Shown here: positions 1 through 6,563 of the stretch, in pieces
How the letters are laid out: each line of letters opens with the position of its first letter
Numbering within the stretch: position 1 is the first letter of the stretch
NCBI GenBank assembly: GCA_946539945.1
Contig: CAMNHX010000085.1
Coordinates: 1-6,967 of the forward strand
Direction: 5' to 3'
DNA length: 6,967 nt
From: an uncultured Desulfobulbus sp.
Lineage (GTDB): Bacteria; Desulfobacterota; Desulfobulbia; Desulfobulbales; Desulfobulbaceae
Notes under the pieces: model-generated
What the model was told of the DNA's origin: nothing
What the model saw: only the letters and a program-made list of their open reading frames with translations
Database searches by the model: none
Translations under genes and position numbers: made by a program

Positions 1-323
1 TGCTCCGCTTGAGCAGCCTCGGCAGCCCGTCTCTTTTCTTCCTCTTGCCTCACCCGCTGGTCATAAGCGGCGCGTCTCTTCGGATCGCTCAAGACTTCAT
101 GGGCTTCATTGATCTCCTTGAAGCGGGCTTCAGCGTAGGAAGCCTTGTTCACGTCAGGATGGTATATGAGCGCCCGTTTGCGGTAAGCCTGCTTGATTGT
201 TTTGTGGCTGGCATCCCGCGCCACGCCCAGAATTTTGTAGTAGTCTTTATACTTTTTCATGGAGACTTGTACGCCTGTGAGAGCGGCCAGGGCAGACTTT
301 TCAGCGAAGCGGTAAAAGTCCAT
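1..323 (-). CDS. J-domain (DnaJ-like) co-chaperone, 3' end outside window
   Basis: This is the N-terminal part of a J-domain protein, which would stimulate the ATPase of an Hsp70 (DnaK) partner in the cytoplasm. Counting from the ATG at 260, the J-domain starts almost at once ([11 protein letters not shown]). It has the basic helix II, the diagnostic HPD tripeptide at residues 34-36, and the closing segment [11 protein letters not shown]. It then passes straight into a charged Glu/Arg/Ala-rich stretch where classical DnaJ has a Gly/Phe-rich region, so a type III J-protein rather than DnaJ itself is likely. The frame stays open to base 1, so the C-terminus is unseen. Two starts are possible. 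ATG 260 fits the family but has no Shine-Dalgarno. ATG 323 adds 21 residues and has AGGGG 7 nt upstream, but both that motif and the ATG lie in a REP-like repeat. The gene follows priA by 88 bases on the same strand. Confidence 0.85.
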   Translation of the reverse strand, partial: MDFYRFAEKSALAALTGVQVSMKKYKDYYKILGVARDASHKTIKQAYRKRALIYHPDVNKASYAEARFKEINEAHEVLSDPKRRAAYDQRVRQEEEKRRAAEAAQAE

Positions 324-337
324 GGGTCTGCCCCTAC
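321..337 (-). repeat. Half REP-like element, inverted relative to its neighbour
   Basis: On the minus strand this reads GTAGGGGCAGACCCATG, starting with GTAG and then the first arm and loop of a hairpin. The expected second arm (GTCTGCCC) is missing and unrelated sequence follows. The 10 bases 330-339 are perfectly inverted against 367-376, so it forms a facing pair with the complete element at 369-395. It overlaps the upstream candidate start of the J-domain gene and supplies its AGGGG and ATG. A decayed half of a BIME-like pair is my inference. Confidence 0.5.
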
Positions 338-368
338 CGGCACGTGTGGGGCATCATCCGCCGTATCG

Positions 369-395
369 GTAGGGGCGCACCCGTGTGTGCGCCCC
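369..395 (+). repeat. REP-like palindrome with 5' GTAG
   Basis: The + strand carries GTAG followed by a perfect 9-bp hairpin: GGGGCGCAC (372-380), a 6-nt loop, and GTGCGCCCC (387-395). A GTAG tetranucleotide beside a GC-rich hairpin is the hallmark of REP sequences mobilised by RAYT (TnpA_REP) transposases. It sits 19 nt beyond the priA stop codon. Neither side has a T tract, so it is not a normal intrinsic terminator, although such hairpins can stabilise the 3' end of an upstream message. Family membership rests on form only; genome copy number is unknown. Confidence 0.6.
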
Positions 396-411
396 CGGCT
401 GCTTTCCTGCA

Positions 412-2934
412 TCACAACATACTTTCCGGGTCCACGTCAAGCTGCATGGTCACACCCGCAGGACAGAGACGGCTACGCTGTGCCGCCAGTCCAGCGCAGA
501 GACTGTGCAGGGCGTTCAGGTTCCGGCTTTTCAGCAGGACCTGCCAGCGGGTACGGTCCCGAATCTTGACCAGCGGCGCAGGGGCAGGCCCCAGAACCAC
601 TGTTTCTCTTCCTTCCTGCCGCGCAAAGGCGGCAACAGCCTCGGCAGTGCTTTCCACCGCGCTGGCATCCCTGCCGCTGATGCGCAGGTTGACCAGGCGA
701 CTGAAGGGCGGATAGGCCAGTTCAGCACGCAAAGCCCTTTCTTCAGTGTACAGAGCAGCGTAATCATGCCGCTGCGCCAGCCGGATCGCGTAGTGTTCAG
801 GCTGACTGGTCTGGATGAAAACCCGGCCCGGAATATCCCCCCGGCCTGCCCGGCCTGTCACCTGCTCCAACTGGGCAAAAACGCGCTCTCCAGCGCGAAA
901 GTCCGGCAGACTCAAGCCCGCGTCCGCCCAAAGCACGCCCACCAGCGCCACGTGCGGGAAGTGCAGCCCCTTGGCGATCATCTGCGTGCCAATCAGAATA
1001 TAAATTTCCCGATCCCGCATGGCAGAGAGCAGGGCCAGCAGATGCCGCCGGTTCTGGCTGCTGTCGCTGTCCACCCGCGCCACCCTGGCTTTGGGGAAAA
1101 AGGCGGCAATGTCCTCCTCAATGCGCTCTGTGCCTGAACCCCGGCCCTGCACCCGCTGCGAGCCGCAGGCCGGACACAGGATCTCCGGGCGTTCCTGAAA
1201 GCCGCAGTAATGGCACAAAAGCCGCTTCTGGGCGCGATGAAGGGTCAGGGAAACACGGCAGTGTCGGCATTCCAGAACATGGCCGCAGTCCTGACACTGC
1301 ATGAAAGAGGCAAAGCCGCGACGGTTGAGAAAGAGCAGGGTTTGCAGGCCCTGGTCCAGGGTGTCCTGCATGGCTGTCAGGAGTTGCCCGGAAAAGAGCC
1401 TAACGCCAGATGGCCCTTCCTGTTTCATGTCAACCAGAGTCACCTGCGGCAAGGGATGCGGGTTGACCCGTTCCGGCAGTTCCAGCAGGCGGTACTTGCC
1501 GCTCATGGCGTGGTGGTAGCTTACCAAGGAGGGGGTGGCTGAACCCAGGATCACCGGGCATCCAGCCTGCTGCGCCCGCAGGACCGCCAGATCACGTCCC
1601 TGATAGGGCAGACCCTCTTCCTGCTTGTAGGAGCTTTCGTGTTCCTCATCCACAATGATCAGGCCCAGATTGGAGAGCGGGGCAAAGACTGCCGAGCGTG
1701 CGCCCAGAACCACTTTTGCCTTGCCGTGCAGGACCTGCTGCCACTGGTCAAGACGTTCACCCTTGCTCATGCCGCTATGCAGAACCGCGACCTGATCCCC
1801 GAAACGGGCGTGGACAACTGCTTCCAACTGCGCGGCCAAGGCGATTTCCGGGGCCAGCAGCAGGGCGCTTTGTCCCTGGTCCAGGGCCAGGGCAATGGCT
1901 TGCAGATACACTTCGGTTTTGCCACTGCCCGTTACGCCAAAGAGCAGGAAGGGCGCAAAGGTGCGAGCCAGAAGGGCTGTCCTGATCGCGTTCAGGGCGC
2001 GGGTTTGGGCGGGGTTCAGGGGCAGGGCTGCGCTTTTGGGGCGGTCCAGTCCGGCAAAGGGATCGCGGAAGACCGCTCTCTGGCGCAGTCCCAAAAGACC
2101 GCGTTTCACGAGGGACTTGCAGGCCGGAGCGTAAGCGGGCCAGACTTGCCGGAACTGTGCCCGGCTGACCTCTGCCGGGTCTCCGGCAAGCTGGCAAAAG
2201 AGTTCCAAGGCACGGCGTTCAGCCTTGCGCAGGTGCGGAACAGTGGTCTCAAGGCTGGAAAGATCAGGCAGGGCTGGCCTGTCAGAGTCAGGCGCAGTCT
2301 GGCACTGCGCCTGTGCCAAGAGTTCAGCCAGAGTACCTTGGGCCTGAAAGACGTCTTCGGTTTTGGCCTGCTCTCCTGTCCGCAGCAGCCCGGATTGCAG
2401 GGTGAGCAGTCCAGCCTTGATCAGAGTCAGGGCGATGCGCTGTTCTTTGGGGTTGGTCCAGAGTTTGCGGACTGCGGCTGGTCCCAGTTCGCCCTTTTCC
2501 AGCAGCAGAGGCAGCCAGGAGCAGGACTGGACCTGCGGACAGGCGGCAAGGATTGTCTCAAGGCTGGATCCGGGGTTCAGCAGCAGCCGTCTGCTGGTTC
2601 GCAGACCCGGAGCCAAGGGCAGGGCGGTGCGCATGACCTCGCCCAGAGGGATATGGTAATACCCGGAAATCCAACGGTAAAAAGGGATGAGGGCTGGCGG
2701 AAAAAAGGGCGCATCGCCCAGAACTTCCGCCAGCGGTCTAACCGTGAAGGCGCGGACTTCCTGCACCGCAGGTCCCAGCACATAGCCTGTGACCTGCCGC
2801 CTGCCCAAGGGCGCCCGCACGACAGAACCTGCCGGAATCTCGGCAGGCCCTTCAACAGGCGCTGCATAGGTCAGCGTATGTGGCAGCGGCGCATCCACCG
2901 CCACTTCATAGCAGGCTGTGCAGGCGCTTTCCAC
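412..2934 (-). CDS. priA: Primosomal protein N' (PriA), replication restart helicase
   Basis: PriA is a 3'-5' superfamily 2 DNA helicase that recognises abandoned replication forks and loads the primosome. Counting from GTG 2934, the protein is 840 aa. An N-terminal 3'-DNA-binding domain is followed by the helicase core with Walker A GVTGSGKT at 334-341 and the DEEH box at 429-432. A complete zinc module has four Cys pairs (547/550, 556/559, 574/577, 587/590). The GTQMIAKGLHFP segment begins at 649 and motif VI QVTGRAGRG is at 691-699. It is about 100 aa longer than E. coli PriA, with the extra sequence mostly between the N-terminal domain and the helicase core. GTG 2934 is preferred because it lies 5 nt after the galU stop and has AGGA 9 nt upstream. 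A GTG at 2961 adds 9 residues but overlaps galU by 22 nt and has no clear ribosome binding site. The gene looks intact and is probably co-transcribed with galU. Confidence 0.96.
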   Translation of the reverse strand: MESACTACYEVAVDAPLPHTLTYAAPVEGPAEIPAGSVVRAPLGRRQVTGYVLGPAVQEVRAFTVRPLAEVLGDAPFFPPALIPFYRWISGYYHIPLGEVMRTALPLAPGLRTSRRLLLNPGSSLETILAACPQVQSCSWLPLLLEKGELGPAAVRKLWTNPKEQRIALTLIKAGLLTLQSGLLRTGEQAKTEDVFQAQGTLAELLAQAQCQTAPDSDRPALPDLSSLETTVPHLRKAERRALELFCQLAGDPAEVSRAQFRQVWPAYAPACKSLVKRGLLGLRQRAVFRDPFAGLDRPKSAALPLNPAQTRALNAIRTALLARTFAPFLLFGVTGSGKTEVYLQAIALALDQGQSALLLAPEIALAAQLEAVVHARFGDQVAVLHSGMSKGERLDQWQQVLHGKAKVVLGARSAVFAPLSNLGLIIVDEEHESSYKQEEGLPYQGRDLAVLRAQQAGCPVILGSATPSLVSYHHAMSGKYRLLELPERVNPHPLPQVTLVDMKQEGPSGVRLFSGQLLTAMQDTLDQGLQTLLFLNRRGFASFMQCQDCGHVLECRHCRVSLTLHRAQKRLLCHYCGFQERPEILCPACGSQRVQGRGSGTERIEEDIAAFFPKARVARVDSDSSQNRRHLLALLSAMRDREIYILIGTQMIAKGLHFPHVALVGVLWADAGLSLPDFRAGERVFAQLEQVTGRAGRGDIPGRVFIQTSQPEHYAIRLAQRHDYAALYTEERALRAELAYPPFSRLVNLRISGRDASAVESTAEAVAAFARQEGRETVVLGPAPAPLVKIRDRTRWQVLLKSRNLNALHSLCAGLAAQRSRLCPAGVTMQLDVDPESML

Positions 2935-2939
2935 GCGCT

Positions 2940-3821
2940 TCAGTCCTGATTTTCCTGGCACACGTTCAGGAGATGTTCCCGAAAGTCGGGACCCAGTTGG
3001 GGATGGGCCAGGGCAAAGTCCACCACAGCCTTCAGATAGCCCAGTTTGTCGCCTGCGTCGTAGCGTTTGCCCTCAAACTCGTAGGCAAACATACCTTGGC
3101 GCTTGGCCAGTTCCTGAAGTGCATCGGTAAGCTGGATTTCGCCTCCATGCCCGGGTTCGGTTTTTTCCAGCAGATCAAAGATGTCGGGCATGAGCAGGTA
3201 GCGGCCAATGATCGCCATGTCCGAATCAGAGGTCCCGGGCGCGGGTTTCTCCACCATGCGACTGACGCGCCAGGCGCGTTCAAACTCGCTGGCCTCGCCC
3301 TCCACAATGCCGTACTGGTGAGTTTCATCCTTGGGTACGTGCTGAATGGCCACAATGGAGGTGCGGACCTGATTGTACAGCTCAATCATCTGCTTGCAGC
3401 AGGCGGTTTGACTGTGGACCAGATCATCGCCCAAGAGTACGAAAAAAGGCTCGTCGCCCACCAGATTGCGGGCGGTCAGGATGGCGTGTCCCAGTCCCAG
3501 CGGCTCTTTCTGGCGCACGCTGGTAACGTCGATCAGGTTGGAGATGTGGCGCAACTCTTCCCGCAACTGCGTTTTGTTGCGGTCCTTGAGTACGGTATCG
3601 AGCTGGAAGTCATAGTCAAAGTGGTTTTCAATAGCCTGCTTGCCCGAACTTGTAACCAGAATGATCTGCTCAATGCCCGAAGCCACAGCCTCTTCCACAA
3701 TGTACTGGATGGTGGGGCGGTCAACAATGGTGAGCATTTCCTTGGGAATGGCCTTGGTGGCCGGCAAAAATCGGGTACCCAGCCCGGCAACCGGGATAAC
3801 AGCCTTGCGGATAGGTTTCAT
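2940..3821 (-). CDS. galU: UTP-glucose-1-phosphate uridylyltransferase
   Basis: GalU makes UDP-glucose and pyrophosphate from UTP and glucose 1-phosphate in the cytoplasm, feeding surface polysaccharide, LPS and galactose metabolism. The 293-aa product is the normal bacterial GalU length. The nucleotidyltransferase signature runs from residue 11 (VAGLGTRFLPATKAIPKEML). QKEPLGLGHA is at 104-113, the metal-binding LGDD motif at 130-133, MVEKP at 189-193, GGEIQLTDAL at 226-235, and the YDAGDKLGYLKA segment at 254-265 that typifies GalU. ATG 3821 is supported by GAGGA 5 nt upstream. The gene has its own sigma70-like promoter about 72 nt upstream and a terminator-like hairpin in the leader. priA starts 5 nt after its stop with no terminator between, so the two probably form an operon, though no functional link is apparent. 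Nothing in the sequence suggests damage. Confidence 0.96.
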   Translation of the reverse strand: MKPIRKAVIPVAGLGTRFLPATKAIPKEMLTIVDRPTIQYIVEEAVASGIEQIILVTSSGKQAIENHFDYDFQLDTVLKDRNKTQLREELRHISNLIDVTSVRQKEPLGLGHAILTARNLVGDEPFFVLLGDDLVHSQTACCKQMIELYNQVRTSIVAIQHVPKDETHQYGIVEGEASEFERAWRVSRMVEKPAPGTSDSDMAIIGRYLLMPDIFDLLEKTEPGHGGEIQLTDALQELAKRQGMFAYEFEGKRYDAGDKLGYLKAVVDFALAHPQLGPDFREHLLNVCQENQD

Positions 3822-3833
3822 GGCGTTCCTCGC

Positions 3834-3864
3834 AAAAAAAATGCAGCCTGCGGCTACCGCAGGC
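3834..3864 (-). terminator. Terminator-like hairpin in the galU leader
   Basis: On the minus strand a perfect 8-bp stem, GCCTGCGG-TAG-CCGCAGGC (3864-3846), is followed by TGCA and eight T (3841-3834). It lies between the putative galU promoter and the galU ribosome binding site, ending 12 nt before the ATG. A transcript from that promoter must pass through it, so it may act as an attenuator. The 4-nt gap between stem and T tract suggests incomplete termination. Alternatively it is a second, backup terminator for the upstream sulfur-enzyme transcript. Confidence 0.6.
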
Positions 3865-3892
3865 CGGAAAGGGGATGATAGGACTGGGCATT

Positions 3893-3920
3893 ATTGTAGA
3901 AAGAGCTGGAGGCAAGGCAA
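3893..3920 (-). promoter_or_regulatory. Putative sigma70-type promoter for galU(-priA)
   Basis: On the minus strand a -35-like TTGCCT (3920-3915) and a -10-like TACAAT (3898-3893) are separated by 16 nt, matching the consensus at 4/6 and 5/6 positions. The predicted transcription start is near 3886, giving a leader of about 64 nt. The box lies just downstream of the strong terminator at 3987-3955, where a new transcription unit would be expected to start. A second TTGCCT overlaps but gives an 11-nt spacer. This is a motif match only. Confidence 0.5.
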
Positions 3921-3954
3921 GGATTTTCTTGCTTCGAATGGTGTTGTGACAGAG

Positions 3955-3987
3955 AAAAAAATCGGGCTTGCCGTTTTGGCAAGCCCG
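3955..3987 (-). terminator. Intrinsic terminator of the sulfur-transfer gene
   Basis: On the minus strand a perfect 10-bp stem CGGGCTTGCC / GGCAAGCCCG (3987-3978 with 3972-3963) with a 5-nt loop is followed one base later by seven T (3961-3955). It begins 26 nt after the TGA of the TusA-DsrE2 frame. It separates that gene from galU. Confidence 0.9.
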
Positions 3988-4013
3988 GTTTATCAGGAGG
4001 ACAAACCCCCGGA

Positions 4014-4853
4014 TCACAGAAAGAGATTCACATTCGCCTCTTCCGCAGAGGCCAGGTAGGCTCCTACGCCGCCGATTTCCACGCCGTCGATCAGTTCTTC
4101 CTTCCTGATGCCCATGACTTCCATGCTCATGGAACAGGCGATAATCCGCACACCTGCTGTCATGGCCTGCCGCATCATCTCTTCCAGAGAGGAGATATTC
4201 TTGTCCCGCATGATGCGGCGCATCAGCGCTGTGCCCAGACCGCCCATATTCAGCCGGGAGAGTTTGAGTTCTTTTGGTCCGCAGGGCAGCATCCAGCCAA
4301 AGGCCCGTTCCAGCAGACTCTTGGACAGGGACGGCGGCGGGCTTTTCCGCAGCGCGTTCAGGCCCCAGAAGGTGAAAAACATCGTGACCGGTCTGCCCAG
4401 CGCCAGAGCGCCGTTGGCAATCACAAAGGCAGCCAGGACCTTGTCCAGATCGCCGTCAAAGACCACCAGAGTCTTGCCCTGTGGCTGCACGGCAGCAGCG
4501 GGCACGACCTTCTGCCCGGACTCTGGCGCACTGCCCTTGCGCAGCAGGGCGACAAAGACCTTGTCCTCTTCCCGGTTCTCCACCAGCGTGTTGCCAGTGG
4601 CCCGACACCAGCTGGAAATATCCTGGGCAAAGCCGGGATCAGAGGCTGTCACCTCCAGATGTTCACCCTCCTTCAGGCCCTGCATGGCCTGATAGACCTT
4701 GCTAATCGGCCCCGGACACTGCAAACCGCAGCAGTTCAGGTGCAGGGGCGACGCTTCTGTGCCTTGGGGCGATCCGGCGGACGCAGAGGGCGCGGACAGC
4801 CCTGCCGCTGCCGCGCCCGGTTCAGGCTTTGCGCTGTTTGCAGACAGCGTTAC
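4014..4853 (-). CDS. TusA-DsrE2 module, -1 frame extension of the upstream reductase gene
   Basis: These 279 codons encode a sulfur-carrier module. A linker rich in Ala, Pro, Ser and Gly comes first. It is followed by a TusA-like domain with the CPGP motif around the sulfur-accepting Cys, at residue 46 here (608 in the fusion). A second linker leads to a DsrE2-type domain with ACSMSMEVMGI (Cys 240 here, 802 in the fusion) and a C-terminal EELIDGVEIGGVGAYL stretch. Both domains normally carry persulfide sulfur. The frame has no ATG or GTG between the A tract and the TusA domain, and the only TTG (4724) would cut into that domain. Upstream, the frame extends only to GTG codons (5000, 4967) buried out of frame in rhodanese coding sequence without a Shine-Dalgarno. 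It is therefore most likely translated by a -1 frameshift from the 4850-6538 frame, giving 841 aa in total. An indel in the A run is the main alternative. Confidence 0.85.
   Translation of the reverse strand, partial: VTLSANSAKPEPGAAAAGLSAPSASAGSPQGTEASPLHLNCCGLQCPGPISKVYQAMQGLKEGEHLEVTASDPGFAQDISSWCRATGNTLVENREEDKVFVALLRKGSAPESGQKVVPAAAVQPQGKTLVVFDGDLDKVLAAFVIANGALALGRPVTMFFTFWGLNALRKSPPPSLSKSLLERAFGWMLPCGPKELKLSRLNMGGLGTALMRRIMRDKNISSLEEMMRQAMTAGVRIIACSMSMEVMGIRKEELIDGVEIGGVGAYLASAEEANVNLFL
4788..4818 (-). other. GC-rich RNA stem-loop after the frameshift site
   Basis: In the mRNA sense, CCGCGCCC on the + strand (4811-4818) pairs perfectly with GGGCGCGG (4788-4795). An inner 4-bp stem (4807-4810 with 4797-4800) follows across a single bulged base, giving about 12 bp, nearly all G-C. 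It starts 34 nt beyond the slippery heptamer, inside the linker coding region. It could pause ribosomes in addition to the nearer small stem-loop, or simply reflect the GC-rich Ala/Gly linker. Confidence 0.4.
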
Positions 4854-4874
4854 TTTTTTTTTACCGGGATCTCC
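4832..4874 (-). promoter_or_regulatory. Putative -1 programmed frameshift signal (dnaX-like)
   Basis: Three elements are aligned on the minus strand. GGAG (4874-4871), a Shine-Dalgarno-like stimulator, lies 11 nt before the slippery heptamer A AAA AAG (4859-4853). The heptamer is in phase with the incoming reductase frame and sits in nine consecutive A (4862-4854). The zero-frame stop TAA (4852-4850) follows at once. A 6-bp stem-loop CGCTGT-CTGCAA-ACAGCG (4849-4832) begins 3 nt after the heptamer. E. coli dnaX uses the same arrangement. Slipping back one base changes AAA AAG TAA into AAA AAA GTA ACG and opens the TusA-DsrE2 frame. The A tract could also act by transcriptional slippage. Confidence 0.65.
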
Positions 4875-6538
4875 GGGTTGCCGACCTTGGAGTGTGTAGC
4901 CTGATAAAAACGCGCTCCGCCCGGATAGATTTTTGCCTTGGTCACGCCGTTTTGCGCCATGATGCACTGGGCCACATAGGCACGCACACCCATGCCGCAC
5001 AGAATGATGTAGCGCTTGTTTGCGTCAAGCTCGCCAATGCGGGCACGCATCTCGCTCAAGGGGAAGGGCACGGCGTCCGGGGCCTTGAAGGCGTAGCGTT
5101 CCAGGTCTTCGCGCACATCCAGAAAGACCGCTTCCTTGTCTGTATCAGGTTCATCCCAGGCAGCAATCGCCACCCGACCAGCCAGCATGTTTTCCGCGAC
5201 AAAGCCCAGCATATTGACCGGGTCCTTGGCTGAAGAGTAGGGTGGCGCATAGGCCAGCTCAAGCTGGGCCAGGTCCTGGACCGTACCGCCCAGACGCAGG
5301 ACAGTGGCCAAAACGTCCAGCCGCTTGTCAACCACGTCCAGACCCACAATCTGTGCGCCCAGAAGTTTGTTGTTCTCCAGGGAGAAGATGGCCTTCAGCA
5401 TCATCGGAACCACACCCGGATAATAGCCTGCATGGGAATCCTGGTTGATGGTGATGCACTCGTAATCCTGGCCGCGCTTGAGTCCGTGTTTGATGAGCGC
5501 CTTTTCATTCGCGCCAGTGGAAGCAGCGGTCATCTTGAACACCTTGGCAACAGAAGAGCCTTGGGTTCCGCGATACACAGTGCCCAGACCTGCGATATTG
5601 TCTGCCGCAATGCGGCCCTGCTTGTTGGCCGGACCAGCCAGCGGAATCATGGTGCGTTCCTTGAAGATGAAGTCCTCCACCTCAATCACGTCGCCCACCG
5701 CATAGATGGCCGGGTCTTCGGTCTTCATGTGCGCATCCACCACAATACCGCCCCGGGCATTGAGGGTCAGACCTGCGTCTTTCGCAAGCTGGCTGTTGGG
5801 TCGGACGCCAATGGCCAGAATAATCAGTCCGGCTTCAATCACCTTGCCGCTTTTCAGCGTGACTGCCACGGTCTCGCCCTTGTCGTCAAAGCGCTCCACC
5901 GCATCGCCCAGATACAGGGCCACGCCCATCTTGCGGATATGCTCGTGCAGGGGCAGGGCCATTTCATAGTCCAGAGGGGCCATGACCTGGTCCAGGGCCT
6001 CCACGATGGTCACGCCCAGTCCCGCGTGATGCAGGTTTTCCGCCATTTCCAGACCGATGAAGCCACCGCCCACCACTACCGCAGAACCCACGCCGCCCTC
6101 AATCATCTCCTTGATCACGTCCGTGTCCGGCACGGTCCAGAGCGTCTTGATACGGGGCGAATCAATGCCCGGAATGGGGGGGCGCAGGGGAGAGGAACCT
6201 GTGGCAATGACCAGATGATCATAGCTTTCCGTGTATTCCTTGCCGCTTTGATGGTCGCGCACAGTGACGCATTTCTTGGCGCGGTCAATGGCAGTGACCT
6301 CGTTTTCCACGCGCACGCTCAAGTTGAAGCGTTCCTCCAGCATTTCCGGGGTCATGACGATAAGGCTTTCCCGTTCCGGGATCACGCCGCCCACATGGTA
6401 GGGCAGGCCGCAGTTGGCGTAGGAGATGTAGGGGCCGCGCTCCAGAATGACAATTTCCATCTTTTCGTCCAGCCGCCGCAGACGTGCCGCGCAGCTCGCG
6501 CCACCAGCCACACCGCCGATAATCACTGTCTTTGCCAT
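4850..6538 (-). CDS. FAD-dependent CoA-disulfide/persulfide reductase with rhodanese domain
   Basis: This cytoplasmic flavoenzyme of the CoA-disulfide reductase (CoADR-RHD, Npsr-like) group would use NAD(P)H to reduce CoA disulfide, CoA persulfide or polysulfide. The 562-aa product has the FAD-binding dinucleotide fold from residue 4 (TVIIGGVAGGASCAARLRR) and the redox Cys at 43 in SYANCGLPYHVGG, the canonical position for CoADR. The NAD(P)-binding motif VVVGGGFIGLEMAENL is at 154-169, the second FAD motif YAVGDV at 279-284, and the dimerisation domain runs from about 328 to 445. The last 110 or so residues form a rhodanese with active-site Cys 514 in CGMGVRAY. ATG 6538 is chosen because AAGGAG lies 8 nt upstream; a more distal start at 6604 adds 22 residues without support. 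The frame ends PVKKK-stop at an A9 slippery site, and a -1 shift appends TusA and DsrE2 domains. The 562-aa form resembles a complete stand-alone enzyme. Confidence 0.93.
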   Translation of the reverse strand: MAKTVIIGGVAGGASCAARLRRLDEKMEIVILERGPYISYANCGLPYHVGGVIPERESLIVMTPEMLEERFNLSVRVENEVTAIDRAKKCVTVRDHQSGKEYTESYDHLVIATGSSPLRPPIPGIDSPRIKTLWTVPDTDVIKEMIEGGVGSAVVVGGGFIGLEMAENLHHAGLGVTIVEALDQVMAPLDYEMALPLHEHIRKMGVALYLGDAVERFDDKGETVAVTLKSGKVIEAGLIILAIGVRPNSQLAKDAGLTLNARGGIVVDAHMKTEDPAIYAVGDVIEVEDFIFKERTMIPLAGPANKQGRIAADNIAGLGTVYRGTQGSSVAKVFKMTAASTGANEKALIKHGLKRGQDYECITINQDSHAGYYPGVVPMMLKAIFSLENNKLLGAQIVGLDVVDKRLDVLATVLRLGGTVQDLAQLELAYAPPYSSAKDPVNMLGFVAENMLAGRVAIAAWDEPDTDKEAVFLDVREDLERYAFKAPDAVPFPLSEMRARIGELDANKRYIILCGMGVRAYVAQCIMAQNGVTKAKIYPGGARFYQATHSKVGNPEIPVKKK

Positions 6539-6563
6539 GATTTGATCTCCTTTGTGAGAGTGG

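Noticed and set aside
372..395. Hairpin after priA as an intrinsic terminator
   Set aside because: There is no T tract on either side; the 5' GTAG and facing partner fit a REP-like element better.
1639..2949. 436-aa open frame on the + strand
   Set aside because: Antisense shadow of priA. The product has no recognisable domain, while the minus strand carries complete PriA motifs; long antisense frames are common in GC-rich coding DNA.
2880..3878. 332-aa open frame on the + strand
   Set aside because: Antisense to galU and spanning its promoter side; no plausible protein family.
4854..5000. Independent start of the TusA-DsrE2 gene at GTG 5000 or 4967
   Set aside because: Translation would begin with out-of-frame rhodanese sequence of no domain character, and neither GTG has a Shine-Dalgarno. 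Recoding or an A-tract indel explains the layout better.
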